Made by a program: the position numbers and the translations under genes. A stretch of DNA of 59,147 nt from an uncultured Micrococcales bacterium (lineage in GTDB: Bacteria; Actinomycetota; Actinomycetes; Actinomycetales; Microbacteriaceae), in assembly GCA_903935175.1 (NCBI GenBank), contig CAIZQQ010000044.1:1-59147 (forward strand), in the 5' to 3' direction. Position 1 is the first letter of the stretch; each line of letters starts with the position of its first letter. Below are positions 17,347 through 25,691 of this stretch, piece by piece. Under the pieces are notes generated by a model that was not told where the DNA came from, made no database searches, and saw only the letters and a list, made by a program, of their open reading frames with translations.

Positions 17347-17820
17347 ATGGCAAATTTACTAGAACTTAAGGACCGTGTGGGTCGGTACCTTCGCGAGTCT
17401 TATAGCGATGTTCGTCTAGCAAACGGAGTGGATGGTTACGCTGTCCCCTTTGATAACTTCTCGATCACTGTCTACGTGAGTGAAATGACGGACCCAAAAT
17501 TTCTGCAGTTCGCAGAGGAAAATGACCTGCCCCTCACTCGAGTTTTTGTCAGATCTTGGGTCTCTAAGGACATCCAACCTTCTGCAGATTTCTACAAGTT
17601 CATGGCCGAGGAGTTAACTGGGAAGCTGTCGCTACAGGTTGGAGTGGCAGATGATAAAGAAGCCGGTACAAAGGTGGCTTATGTCTACTGTGTGATTCCA
17701 GGTGACACTATCGATCCAAACGAACTTAAATGGGCGGTCCATTCCGTCCTTTGGGAGAGCAATACTATGGGCACGGCATTGAAAGAAAAATTCGGTGCTA
17801 AGTGGATGTTCGAGGGTTGA
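17347..17820 (+). CDS. Small protein, possible type III chaperone-like (YbjN/TY-Chap) fold
   Basis: Not firmly recognised. 157 aa, soluble, alternating helix and strand. The phrase FDNFSITVYVSEM, later strand TRVFVRSWV and helix SADFYKFMAEEL suggest the alpha/beta fold of YbjN or type III secretion chaperone-like proteins, which usually act as protein-binding partners. ATG 17347 has GGAAGGG at 7 nt. The gene overlaps the AAA+ ATPase gene that follows by 26 bp if that gene starts at GTG 17795, so the two are probably made together. I infer an adaptor or regulator for the ATPase. Confidence 0.7.
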   Translation: MANLLELKDRVGRYLRESYSDVRLANGVDGYAVPFDNFSITVYVSEMTDPKFLQFAEENDLPLTRVFVRSWVSKDIQPSADFYKFMAEELTGKLSLQVGVADDKEAGTKVAYVYCVIPGDTIDPNELKWAVHSVLWESNTMGTALKEKFGAKWMFEG

Positions 17821-19069
17821 AATTAACCGTTCTCAAATCACCGACCGGGTGCTCCAAGAGGCGAAGCGGCGCAATAGAAATCCAGCACAAGTTATAGATG
17901 TTCTTTACGTCGCTATCAAGCAACTTGAACTCTCTGGCGATGCCAAAACGACATGGAACGAAAATCTAGCCACACTTGAACAGAACAGTACCTGGGCGCG
18001 GGGTGATGGAAACGTCTCCGTGGGCGATGAGGCCAACGAAGCAATATCTATACTCCTAGAAAAAGAGGGTGACGAAAAGGTCCTTGATGAACTTCTGGCG
18101 CTGGCACAAAACTCCGCCGATTCATCCGCGCCGACGAGCAGCCCATCTGCTAGACAAGCCACTGATCCCAAGCCTAAGGTCGAGAAGTCAGAGCCAGAGC
18201 TTGAGAAAGTACTCGAAGAAGCTTCGAAAACTCTAGAAGCTTGCTTGGCCGAACTTGATTCACTCGTGGGCTTGGCAGAGGTGAAGAATCAAATCAAGTT
18301 GCTGATTGCAACTCACCAAGTCAACGAGGAGCGAATCAAAGCAGGGCTCAAGACTGTCACACCTGGCAACAATTTGGTCTTCTCTGGTGAACCAGGCACC
18401 GGAAAAACAACGGTCGCTCGAATAGTTTCAGAAATTTACCGTTCCATCGGTCTTTTAGAAAAAGGGCACTTGATAGAAGCCGGCAAGTCTGACCTAGTTG
18501 GAGAGTACGTGGGGCAGACTGCACCCAAAGTCAAAGATATTGTCAAAAAAGCCCTCAACGGCACCTTGTTCATAGACGAGGCCTATTCGCTTAACGAAGG
18601 ACGTCTTGGTGGCTACGGCGAAGAGGCGGTCGCCACGCTGCTTCAAGAAATGGAAAACAACCGCAAAAAACTCGCCGTGATAGTTGCCGGCTACAGCGAA
18701 GAAATGGACCTTTTCATAAAAAGCAACCCCGGATTACGTTCGCGTTTTAACACTGTGATCGACTTTCCAAGCTACTCCCCTGAGGATCTAACGGAGATCT
18801 TCAGAAGGATGGCAGACTCTCACGACATCAAACTAGGAAAGGGTGTCGAAGAAAAGCTCATTCAACATTTCAAGTCTGTTGATACATCTGGGGCTGCTGG
18901 AAATGGTCGCTATGTTCGCAAATTGTTTGAGCGTATGAACAACAACCTTAGCCAGCGTGCGGTGGCCGATGGCGTCATCGAGCTCAAGGAGATAACGGCT
19001 TTCGTGCCTGAAGATGTGCCAGACAATCTAGATTCGCAGCCTAAAAACAAACAGCGAATCGGCTTTTAG
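17795..19069 (+). CDS. CbxX/CfxQ-type AAA+ ATPase
   Basis: AAA+ ATPase of the CbxX/CfxQ (RuBisCO-activase-like) family, hexameric remodellers also seen as EccA in type VII secretion. N-terminal helical and linker region (about 1-150), then the AAA domain: Walker A SGEPGTGKTT (about 196-205), GEYVGQT pore-loop region, Walker B LFIDEAYSL (about 257-265), sensor 1 VIVAGY, and arginine finger NPGLRSRFN. The C-terminal lid is complete. Start is uncertain: GTG 17795 (overlapping the upstream gene) or GTG 17849. No RuBisCO or ESX genes are in the window, so the substrate is unknown; context suggests a stress or defence role. It converges on the minus-strand gene at 19091. Confidence 0.88.
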   Translation: MLSGCSRVEINRSQITDRVLQEAKRRNRNPAQVIDVLYVAIKQLELSGDAKTTWNENLATLEQNSTWARGDGNVSVGDEANEAISILLEKEGDEKVLDELLALAQNSADSSAPTSSPSARQATDPKPKVEKSEPELEKVLEEASKTLEACLAELDSLVGLAEVKNQIKLLIATHQVNEERIKAGLKTVTPGNNLVFSGEPGTGKTTVARIVSEIYRSIGLLEKGHLIEAGKSDLVGEYVGQTAPKVKDIVKKALNGTLFIDEAYSLNEGRLGGYGEEAVATLLQEMENNRKKLAVIVAGYSEEMDLFIKSNPGLRSRFNTVIDFPSYSPEDLTEIFRRMADSHDIKLGKGVEEKLIQHFKSVDTSGAAGNGRYVRKLFERMNNNLSQRAVADGVIELKEITAFVPEDVPDNLDSQPKNKQRIGF

Positions 19070-19090
19070 TCTTGGGCAGTGGTTATCTAA

Positions 19091-19345
19091 CTACTTCACC
19101 CGCACCTTGCCACACGTGAACATCAGCACCGTGTGCTGGCACGACCGGTTGAATATCACTAGTTCGTTGCGGGGTGCGGCTTTTGCCTTGGCCGCGTGAA
19201 TCTCGCAGATGTTCTCAGATGCCCGGCACCGCGAGCAGACCAAAAGATGCGTTCGGGGCAACTCACAGCTGTCGTACTCGCACCGCTCTTCATTCTCTTG
19301 CTCGAGAATCGTGAACAGCTCTTGATCAAGGCCGACGTCGTTCAT
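19091..19345 (-). CDS. Small cysteine/histidine zinc-binding protein
   Basis: 84 aa with CEYDSC, CSRC, CEIH and CQH motifs, the pattern of a small treble-clef or zinc-ribbon protein. Its ATG overlaps the stop of the upstream gene as ATGA (19345-19342), so it is the last gene of the 12-gene minus-strand cluster and probably real despite its size. The spacing of cysteine pairs (CxxxxC-x10-CxxC) suggests one or two zinc sites. Function unknown; small zinc proteins in such clusters often bind nucleic acid or ubiquitin-like partners, which cannot be decided here. Confidence 0.65.
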   Translation of the reverse strand: MNDVGLDQELFTILEQENEERCEYDSCELPRTHLLVCSRCRASENICEIHAAKAKAAPRNELVIFNRSCQHTVLMFTCGKVRVK

Positions 19346-19917
19346 GCGTGGCTCTCATCGTCAGGCTTCACGAGGCTGCCAACGGGGATGCTGAACACTC
19401 GCCGTTTAGCGTTCTTCTCGTTCGCATCGTGTCGATCGAGCAGGCCTAGGCCGTCGATTTCGTCTTCAATTCCTTTTGTCGGGCCGAAGAAAAAGTTGTC
19501 GGCAATGTCTAGCTGGTACGCCATCACTAACGCAGCCACGACTTCATCGGCGATTTGAGCAAAATCTGTCAGCGGCGAGAAGTCACGCGAAACATTAGGC
19601 AGGCCACCGAAGCCGTTCTCGTCGAGAAACTCTTCGGCGGTGACTGTTGGGGTCGACCATCCGAGTATTTGAAGTTTGATGAGGTCGTCTTGTGTTAGCG
19701 GCGGGTCACAAACTACGTTTCCGGAAATCTCGACGTGAATCAGGTCGCCGGAAGCGTCGAAGAAGACTCCTGGCGAGCGCGTTGCCTTGCGATTGCTCAC
19801 CTGTCGATAGGTGTAGAACTCCGCTGAGTGGAGCGCTATCACTCGGTGGATGAGGTGGACGATTACCTGTTTGAGCGGGTTCCACTCTTTGCCTGCGAGG
19901 TCGCGGTGTTTTTCCAA
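19342..19917 (-). CDS. Hypothetical protein, paralogue of the 22103-22687 product
   Basis: Not recognised by name, though the fold reads like actinobacterial TY-Chap/type III chaperone-like proteins. 191 aa. It aligns along its length with the 194-aa product at 22103-22687; shared phrases include W-x-P at the N-terminus, VE(I/L)SGN, P-x-L, GW-x-x-P-x-VTxxE, the downstream G-x-x-PN, and an ending with F-x-x-P. Start is a TTG at 19917 directly after the TAG of the upstream nucleotidase gene, with GGGGGAG 4 nt before it. Two copies in one operon suggest a heterodimer or two target-specific adaptors. Confidence 0.72.
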   Translation of the reverse strand: MEKHRDLAGKEWNPLKQVIVHLIHRVIALHSAEFYTYRQVSNRKATRSPGVFFDASGDLIHVEISGNVVCDPPLTQDDLIKLQILGWSTPTVTAEEFLDENGFGGLPNVSRDFSPLTDFAQIADEVVAALVMAYQLDIADNFFFGPTKGIEDEIDGLGLLDRHDANEKNAKRRVFSIPVGSLVKPDDESHA

Positions 19918-20523
19918 CTACTCCCCCAGCTTTTTGTGCTTTCGAGCAAACTCCTCAACCACAGTTGCTTCTAGCAGCCCTTTAGTGCAGAAAAACTGAA
20001 GAACGCTGAGCCAAGTCGGGAATTCACCATCACGCAGCTCTAAAGGGTCGGCTTCACCAAAATGAATGTGCTTACCCTTGAAATCTCGTGCGCCATTCGC
20101 CAGACGATCGTCGATCAAATAAGCCCCAGCATTGCGGTGTTTGTTGTGCGAGAGAATTAGGCGCTTGTAAAGGTGGTTCTCACGCTCGGGATGTTTTTCG
20201 TCTCTGATGCCTGTGTCAAATTTGTCATGAACCCACTTGAGCTTGTCAGACCAGGCGCTCGGGTTGTTCCAAGGTGCGGTGGAGAGCAGGTAAACGTCAA
20301 GTTTCGTTGACTGCGTGAGCGCGATTACTGCGTCAATCGAATCTGGGTATGGATCCATGAGAGAAAAGATCCCTGGCGCATCATCGATCCCTTTACGCTT
20401 GCCGTCAATTTCTGGAAATTGCGCCAGCAGTTCGGAAGGGAGTTTTTCAATCCCTGTAACAAAGTCAACAACCACGTTGTCCATGTCGATGTAAACGATT
20501 TCCTTTTCACGATTCTCAATCAT
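19918..20523 (-). CDS. HAD-family 5'(3')-deoxyribonucleotidase-like phosphatase
   Basis: HAD hydrolase resembling 5' nucleotidase, deoxy (pyrimidine) type C, which dephosphorylates nucleoside monophosphates. Motif I is YIDMDNVVVDF, with both catalytic aspartates (D13, D15) kept and Asn where most members have Gly. Motif II and the family-typical STAPWNNPSAWSDK follow (about 85-98), and motif IV is YLIDDR (about 142-147). 201 aa is the usual size. The ATG overlaps the upstream stop as ATGA. Within the cluster it supplies a clear nucleotide or nucleotide-like phosphatase activity; the actual substrate is open. Confidence 0.82.
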   Translation of the reverse strand: MIENREKEIVYIDMDNVVVDFVTGIEKLPSELLAQFPEIDGKRKGIDDAPGIFSLMDPYPDSIDAVIALTQSTKLDVYLLSTAPWNNPSAWSDKLKWVHDKFDTGIRDEKHPERENHLYKRLILSHNKHRNAGAYLIDDRLANGARDFKGKHIHFGEADPLELRDGEFPTWLSVLQFFCTKGLLEATVVEEFARKHKKLGE

Positions 20524-21224
20524 TTAGTCTCCTCACTTTTGGTCTCGTTTTTTACAACTTCCTGATGGATTTTCTCCACACTTCGCATCCCCTCGATAGC
20601 CCACGCTTGAGCTTCGTTTTTGTCGAGGAATCTCCGGCTGTCTCCAGATATTCGAGTGTTTGGGTCGTCGCCGGGCAGCCAATAGGCGGCCCAATAGGCC
20701 GGGCCTGCGACAAAACTAACTCGGCCGTAAGCGTGGCCGGTTGGATTTTCCTGATGTTGATAGGTGCGCCTCGACCCGTCATCTAAGAAATAGAAGCCCT
20801 CGGGCAGTTTCTCAGGCGCTACGAAAACTTGAAAGTCTGTGCTTGCAATTTCCTTGTCCCGGCGAATCTTGCGCCGTTTAGCTTCCATGCGCTTATCGAC
20901 TTTAGCGACCACCGTAATACAGCCAGGAATTAACTTCGATGCAGTTTCAGGCGTGAGGTCTTCTGTTTCCAAAACCTCATCGTCCAACCACCAATAATCC
21001 TCACGCCAAAAGGTTGGGCCGTGCAGTGAGGGAACCCAATAGAGGAAATCCTTGCTCCAGTGAAGCCAGCGTGCGGTCTCGGCGTGGCGCAACCAAAGTC
21101 CGCGATCGCGTTCGTACTCGCAAATGCGAACGTGCACGAATCTGCAGGCATCATCGAGGCTTAGAGTCTCGAATTCGAGAGCAGGTGAGTTCGTGTTGTT
21201 GGGCGAGCCATCAGACTTAGCCAT
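20520..21224 (-). CDS. Hypothetical aromatic-rich protein
   Basis: Not recognised. I place the start at ATG 21224 (MAKSDGSPNN), with GGAGAG 8 nt upstream and an 8-bp overlap with the HD gene, rather than 24 bp further out. 234 aa, very rich in tryptophan and tyrosine (WREDYWWLDDE; PAYWAAYWLPG), mostly beta in character, no signal peptide or membrane span. A WWLDDE stretch and a C-terminal helix with FLDKNEAQAWAIEGM are the most striking parts. Such aromatic-rich small domains may bind sugars or nucleotides; I do not assign a function. Confidence 0.72.
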   Translation of the reverse strand: MAKSDGSPNNTNSPALEFETLSLDDACRFVHVRICEYERDRGLWLRHAETARWLHWSKDFLYWVPSLHGPTFWREDYWWLDDEVLETEDLTPETASKLIPGCITVVAKVDKRMEAKRRKIRRDKEIASTDFQVFVAPEKLPEGFYFLDDGSRRTYQHQENPTGHAYGRVSFVAGPAYWAAYWLPGDDPNTRISGDSRRFLDKNEAQAWAIEGMRSVEKIHQEVVKNETKSEETK

Positions 21225-22050
21225 TTGAATCACTCTCCTTCTGAACAATCGGAAACGCTTGAGGGAAATCTTGCTTCGCTACCCCTAGCGAGATGATGTC
21301 AAAATCGAACTCCCCTTTGATCATTAGCTCGCCCATTCGATAAGTGGGTTCCCAAAGCAAAGTTGACTTATTGAACCACCACTGCGACCAGGCGCCATCC
21401 ATGCAAAATAGTGCCAGATACTTACCAGGGCCATCACCTCGAGCTCCAAATCGAAGCAGCCTCTCGTCGGTGATGGTACCTTGCTCGGCAGGTTCGTTGG
21501 TGCGGAAATCGAAAAAGATGCGCTCGTCTTTCGATAAGTCGAAGACTTCGAAGGCTTGGATGTACCTGCTGGCATTGCGCTTACCCCCGGCATCCTCTAC
21601 CCAAAGCACACGTTGCTTATTCGAGTTGTCGGTGATGTCGGCGATCTTGACCATGCGAGCCAGTGGGTCTGCCTTGATTCGGGCGTAATAGATGTCGTTG
21701 GTCACATCGTCTTTGCGGGTAAGCAGTTCTGCGATCTCGGCTGCGCGCTCGCTGACGCCCCAGCTAACCAGATCGGCCTGGGTCACTTTCGGCCAAGCTT
21801 CATCGCCGGAATCTTCGATAACGTCGTGTAGCCAAGAGGCGGCAACCGCATCGGCCTGTTCTTGTGAGGGAAGGTGATCGAAACCGGGCAACTGCTGCAC
21901 GTTCTCGGCCACACGACGAGGGTGGTCGATGTAAGCACGCCCAGCTTTATCAACTTGGATGCGGTGCACGAGCTCAGCGATTCGCCGAGGTCTATCGACT
22001 ACCGGTTGTAGGAGCAGCTTCTCGATTTCTAACTTCTGATCGATCTTCAT
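21217..22050 (-). CDS. HD-domain phosphohydrolase (SpoT-like HD)
   Basis: Metal-dependent HD phosphohydrolase. The HD signature is intact: H43 in YIDHPRRVAEN, H75-D76 in SWLHDVIED, and a distal Asp in VKIADITDN (about 135-142), the arrangement of the SpoT/MESH1 hydrolase domain that removes pyrophosphate from (p)ppGpp. No synthetase or TGS domain is present. The C-terminal 100 residues (about 170-277) are an extra, beta-rich region unlike plain MESH1, with ALFCMDGAWSQWW. ATG 22050 has AAGGAG at 6 nt. In this cluster it may act on a nucleotide signal or an NAD/ADP-ribose derivative; (p)ppGpp is only one possibility. Confidence 0.8.
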   Translation of the reverse strand: MKIDQKLEIEKLLLQPVVDRPRRIAELVHRIQVDKAGRAYIDHPRRVAENVQQLPGFDHLPSQEQADAVAASWLHDVIEDSGDEAWPKVTQADLVSWGVSERAAEIAELLTRKDDVTNDIYYARIKADPLARMVKIADITDNSNKQRVLWVEDAGGKRNASRYIQAFEVFDLSKDERIFFDFRTNEPAEQGTITDERLLRFGARGDGPGKYLALFCMDGAWSQWWFNKSTLLWEPTYRMGELMIKGEFDFDIISLGVAKQDFPQAFPIVQKESDSNG

Positions 22051-22102
22051 GCCATCTCCTTACATTTTTAGGTTAGGTGTTACCACCGACATTTATGTGC
22101 CT

Positions 22103-22687
22103 CTATATAGAAGCCTCTGACGACTGTCTTGGCTCACACATGTCTTCGTGCCGACCGGGCAGCGCAAAGATTTCTCGGTCAGGGTTTCCCTCTGAATACT
22201 TGAGACGAGATAACTTCTTCAAACCTTCGACGTAATCGGCCTTGGCCTTAGTCGAGAACCCCCAGAAATCATCCTCGACCATGTCGAAAACGCCCACGAG
22301 CGTCACAAGCAGAAACTCGGCGATGTCGACCGGGTCGTCGGTCGGCTCATAGAAGCGCACGAAGTTGGGGTTCGAACCGCCACCACTCTCGCGGTATTCG
22401 GCCTCGGTAACCTCCGGGCGCGTCCAGCCATAAAACTCGAGCTCGACATACTCGGCCTCACTCAGCTTGGGTTCGAGTTGCAGATTGCCCGAAAGCTCCA
22501 TCTGAACCCTGCCACCATCGACCTTGATTGCCTGAAAATATGGCGAGGTGTAGGGGCTCAGTGAGAAACGGCGGATGTACGTTTGAACGCTAAACATGTT
22601 CCCCCGTCTCACATCTTCGAGCAAGCGAATGAGAACGTGACCGATCGGCTCCCACTGCGGGCCAAGTAGTGGATTAGTCGCAATCAC
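22103..22687 (-). CDS. Hypothetical protein, paralogue of the 19342-19917 product
   Basis: 194 aa, homologous along its length to the 191-aa product at 19342-19917. Shared features by eye: W-E/N-P near the start, LLEDV/LIHRV helix, a strand pair VQMELSGN, then EFYGWTRPEVTEAEY, PNFVRFYEP and FDMVEDDFWGFS. GTG start at 22687 overlaps the upstream stop (TAGTG). No enzyme motif. It fits a chaperone- or adaptor-like fold (TY-Chap-type), but that is a guess from strand/helix pattern. The two copies have clearly diverged, so the duplication is old. Confidence 0.72.
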   Translation of the reverse strand: MIATNPLLGPQWEPIGHVLIRLLEDVRRGNMFSVQTYIRRFSLSPYTSPYFQAIKVDGGRVQMELSGNLQLEPKLSEAEYVELEFYGWTRPEVTEAEYRESGGGSNPNFVRFYEPTDDPVDIAEFLLVTLVGVFDMVEDDFWGFSTKAKADYVEGLKKLSRLKYSEGNPDREIFALPGRHEDMCEPRQSSEASI

Positions 22688-23604
22688 TAGCTACGAAGCA
22701 CCTGATCAGCAACCACGACGAGAGTCTTCTCGCGATGGGCTTGCACAGAGCTTCTGTACCACGCAACAACAACCAGCTCGAGCAACTCGTCTAGGTCGAA
22801 CTGGTGCAGCCAACGTTCTAGCGCAAACGAATCGCCATCGCCGTGTTGTAGAAATGGGTCTGGAAACTTTTGCCAAAGCTTGTCGCAATTCTTCAGTGCA
22901 CGCTTGCGTCTGGCCGACAGCTCACTAAGTGTGAGACCTTCGGTGTCGTATAGGTGCAACGGGCCACCGTTCCAGAGCTCACCTTGGCGCAAAAGTCGTT
23001 GCAACTCTGCTTCGACCGCCAGGTGCTGCGCTTGCGGGATATTAAAACCGACGTTCCCGTTCTCTCGAGCGAGAAATGCCAGAATCAGGTCGTCGGCTTC
23101 GGCCTTACCCGGTTCGAGGTAGGCGTTGCGAATTGAGCTATCTAGGCTCTCTAAGCTTGCTCGCTGCTCAAAAGGTCGCGAGAAGATTCTTGGTCTGATA
23201 ACCGTGCGCTTTGGCTTGTAGCCATAGCGCTGGCAAAGGTCGGTGTATGGCGCAACCTCTCGCTCAAGAGCCGGAATCAGCTTCTCGTCAACCGGCCCAG
23301 AGATTGGGTAAGGCAACATGGGCAGAAGCTCCTCACCATCCCTGATGTAGAACTCACCCTTGTCGCCGCAAGGGCGAACCATCGCGTACTTATAGTCGAG
23401 TGAAACCAACAGGTGACAATTTTTAAGGTCTCCTCTGAGCCACTCGTCGAAATTGCGCATCGAATCGGCATCGACGTAACACTCGCCCAGGTAAACCAGG
23501 GGGTAGTACTCACGCAAGGAGCACTCGATAACAAAGAACGAGTCTTTGCGGGATCGACCTCGAACCTCGTGCCGAACTCCGATTGCTATTGATTTACATT
23601 CCAA
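22687..23604 (-). CDS. Hypothetical protein
   Basis: Not recognised. 305 aa, starting at TTG 23604 with AAGGA 7 nt upstream. N-terminal half is beta-rich (SFFVIECSLREYYPLVYLG) with a Cys-containing strand, the second half helical (ERWLHQFDLDELLELVVVAWY). Charged pairs EADDLILAFLA and a run RRKRALKNCDKL stand out. No signal peptide, membrane segment or known catalytic motif. It overlaps the next gene by one base. The conserved-looking block YKPKRTVIRPRIFSRPFE could bind a phosphate-bearing ligand, but that is speculative. Confidence 0.72.
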   Translation of the reverse strand: MECKSIAIGVRHEVRGRSRKDSFFVIECSLREYYPLVYLGECYVDADSMRNFDEWLRGDLKNCHLLVSLDYKYAMVRPCGDKGEFYIRDGEELLPMLPYPISGPVDEKLIPALEREVAPYTDLCQRYGYKPKRTVIRPRIFSRPFEQRASLESLDSSIRNAYLEPGKAEADDLILAFLARENGNVGFNIPQAQHLAVEAELQRLLRQGELWNGGPLHLYDTEGLTLSELSARRKRALKNCDKLWQKFPDPFLQHGDGDSFALERWLHQFDLDELLELVVVAWYRSSVQAHREKTLVVVADQVLRS

Positions 23605-23631
23605 TGCTGTTTCCTTCCGTTCGTTCCATTA

Positions 23632-24198
23632 TTAGGCGGCGTTGTTGAGAACGCCAGCCCTCCAAAAGTCGACATCAGCCGTCTCAAGTAGCCAACGCTC
23701 GAAAATCGAGTTGGAAAGTGCATGAGAGCAGCGATTTGCGCGAATCAGGTCGATCGCTTCTTCGGGTGAATAACCATCGCGAATCAGAACCAACGCGGTG
23801 ACCAGACCTGAACGGTTCCAGCCGGCTTGGCAACGGATGAGCACACGCTTGCCTTCCTTCCAGTCGCGGTGGGCCTCACGCACCAAAAAGGCGAGGTCGC
23901 GCTCTGGTGAAAAGTCGGTCATGTCGCCGTCATCGAAACCAAAACGCACTTCTTTAACCCGCCACGACACTCCGTTGGCTCGCGCGTAAAGCGTATAAAC
24001 CGAATCGAAGTTCGTGCGAGTGATGCGGCAAGCTCCAGCTTCGGCGATTGCCTTGCGCTCGAAGTATCCGAGAGAAGCTCCCGAGCGCGAATCGGCCAAC
24101 GGGTGGTAGCCGACCACGTCGGTGTCATCTGTGCCGCCCTGCCAAAGACCTGCAACAATCTCTGACCAAAGCGGATCTATTCTGTAGCCGTTGCACAT
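23632..24198 (-). CDS. Cysteine-based (dual-specificity-type) phosphatase
   Basis: Protein-tyrosine/dual-specificity phosphatase superfamily. The P-loop IRCQAGWNRSG has the catalytic Cys123 and Arg129 (CX5R); the usual leading His is Arg here. A likely general-acid loop is FGFDDGDM (about 87-93). The C-terminal helix IDLIRANRCSHAL-NSIFERWL matches the family's conserved end. 188 aa is normal for a single domain. ATG 24198 has AGGAG upstream and lies 1 nt after the deacylase gene. Family members act on phosphoproteins, inositol phosphates, RNA caps or ADP-ribose 1''-phosphate; the last would fit the NrtR/ARPP-1 context but is inference. Confidence 0.85.
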   Translation of the reverse strand: MCNGYRIDPLWSEIVAGLWQGGTDDTDVVGYHPLADSRSGASLGYFERKAIAEAGACRITRTNFDSVYTLYARANGVSWRVKEVRFGFDDGDMTDFSPERDLAFLVREAHRDWKEGKRVLIRCQAGWNRSGLVTALVLIRDGYSPEEAIDLIRANRCSHALSNSIFERWLLETADVDFWRAGVLNNAA

Positions 24199-24199
24199 G

Positions 24200-25171
24200 T
24201 TAGTTTCTCCTATCTGTAGTGCAAACCGTGTTGTAAATCTCCTCCACCACGAGAGCCCAGGTTTCTGGGGTCTCCTTCAGTGGTTGATAGCCACCCGCGC
24301 CGCCAATAATCACACGGCCCTGCGCATAAGCGTTTGCCTTTTGTGCGATCATCTGCGCGGCGTAACGGTAACCCTTCCCGGTGTAGTTGGCGAGCTGGCC
24401 TAGATTGCCCGAGCCAGTGTGACCATCAGCACCTGCAGCAAGCAAGATGACATCCGGTTGATATTTGTCGATGATGTCTGCGGCAGCGTCGATGCACGCC
24501 ATGAAAACTTCATCATTCGCACCGTGTTCAACATTGAAGTTGTATTGATGCTTCTCTGGGTTGTGCAGTTCACCAGCGACGCCGGTCTGCATCGTCGAAT
24601 CCGCCGGATAGCCCGAAGCTAGGTGAATCGAAATGCAAGGAATACCCGAAGCCTCGAGCAGGTGCATCACGCCGTCGCCAGCGTGAATGTCCCAGTCGAT
24701 GTAGAGCACCTTCAGGCCCTGCGCTTGCAAGAGCAAGGCTGCGGCAGCCATGTCGTTGAAAACACAGAAACCAGAACCGGATGCGCGACGCGCATGGTGT
24801 TTTGCCCCTTGCGGGTTGAAAACAACAAGAGCTTCGCCCGTGAGTAACGCCTCAACGGCACGCATTGTGCCACCAAACATGGCGCAACCGGCAGCTGCCA
24901 CCGACGGCTTGTTTTCGTACCATTCGCCATTGGTGCCGGCTAGCGTTCTCGAAACGTAATTGCCATCGTGAACGAGTAGCATCGCACGCTTGTCAGTTTC
25001 TACCTTGTCGGCAGGTTGAGGGTGAATGACCCGGACGCGCTCGCCAAGGCGCTTCTTTAGAAGCGCGGTCGCCAATTGGGCGCGCACCGGATTGGTTGGG
25101 TGAGAGCCATCGCCCTTTCCCAAAAGCCAATCCAGATATAGGTCATCGTAGGTGACTAGAAGTTGTTTCAT
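24200..25171 (-). CDS. Histone-deacetylase-superfamily (AcuC-like) zinc deacylase
   Basis: Arginase/HDAC-fold zinc hydrolase. All class I/II-type residues are visible: the tandem His in PQGAKHHARRASGSGFC, zinc ligands in YIDWDIHAGDGV (Asp and His) and AAGADGH (Asp), and the transition-state Tyr in GGAGGY. 323 aa matches acetoin-utilisation deacetylases and polyamine/amide deacetylases. Trp replaces the usual residue before DIH (IDWDIH). The start ATG 25171 follows a weak AAAGAG. It is embedded in the cluster with 1-6 nt spacing on both sides, so it is not an AcuC of the acetoin pathway; O-acetyl-ADP-ribose or an acylated protein are candidate substrates by context only. Confidence 0.85.
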   Translation of the reverse strand: MKQLLVTYDDLYLDWLLGKGDGSHPTNPVRAQLATALLKKRLGERVRVIHPQPADKVETDKRAMLLVHDGNYVSRTLAGTNGEWYENKPSVAAAGCAMFGGTMRAVEALLTGEALVVFNPQGAKHHARRASGSGFCVFNDMAAAALLLQAQGLKVLYIDWDIHAGDGVMHLLEASGIPCISIHLASGYPADSTMQTGVAGELHNPEKHQYNFNVEHGANDEVFMACIDAAADIIDKYQPDVILLAAGADGHTGSGNLGQLANYTGKGYRYAAQMIAQKANAYAQGRVIIGGAGGYQPLKETPETWALVVEEIYNTVCTTDRRN

Positions 25172-25177
25172 GTTGGT

Positions 25178-25606
25178 TTACTCTTTCTCCGATTTCTCGG
25201 TCGTTGCTAGGGTTTCGGAAGTAATCGCTTCGGTTTGTCGAATGCGATCGTCGAGCTCTGCGTCGGTGAGCGGTTCACGCGCACCTTCGTCTTCGACGGC
25301 GAGCATCGCTGCCCAGACGCCGTGCAGAGCATCCGTGAATTCATAGCCGCGGGTTTTGCCAACTCGCGACTTGAAGTTTGAATACTTGAGCTCGCCTCCG
25401 CGGTCGAGGAACCATTCGAGGAAAGGCCCGTCGGTCACGAAAACTCGGTAGGGGTAATCGCCCTCTGGCGATCGTTTGATCTCGACGCCCGCCTTTGCAG
25501 CGAGCAACTCGAGTGAATGGCGATCGCGAGCACGCACGGTTAGCACTCCAGGGTGCTCTGGCTTGCGAACGATCGAGATGAATCCGGTATCAGTAAAAAT
25601 CCACAT
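25178..25606 (-). CDS. Hypothetical protein
   Basis: Not recognised. Start placed at ATG 25606 (MWIFTDTGFIS), with AAAGGA 10 nt upstream, rather than the non-ATG 39 bp out. 142 aa; the N-terminal half is an alpha/beta domain (GFISIVRKPEHPG, LTVRARDRHSLELLA, YRVFVTDGPFLEWF) and the C-terminus is a charged helix (DELDDRIRQTEAI). The layout resembles small YbaK- or DUF-type domains without catalytic residues. It is separated from the VWA gene by 210 bp with a strong GC hairpin, so its expression may be tuned separately. Confidence 0.7.
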   Translation of the reverse strand: MWIFTDTGFISIVRKPEHPGVLTVRARDRHSLELLAAKAGVEIKRSPEGDYPYRVFVTDGPFLEWFLDRGGELKYSNFKSRVGKTRGYEFTDALHGVWAAMLAVEDEGAREPLTDAELDDRIRQTEAITSETLATTEKSEKE

Positions 25607-25691
25607 AGGGCAGGTGTCCTTTCTAGACGTAAGTTTTTGTGGCAATGCGAGTTTTCGTGAGGGTGCAGCAAAGCAGGCTTGAGGTTGCGGC

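Noticed and set aside
22367-22385. GGTTCGAACC-like sequence resembling a tRNA T-arm
   Set aside because: It lies inside the 194-aa coding region (residues GGGSNPNF) and no acceptor stem, D-arm or anticodon arm can be drawn around it.
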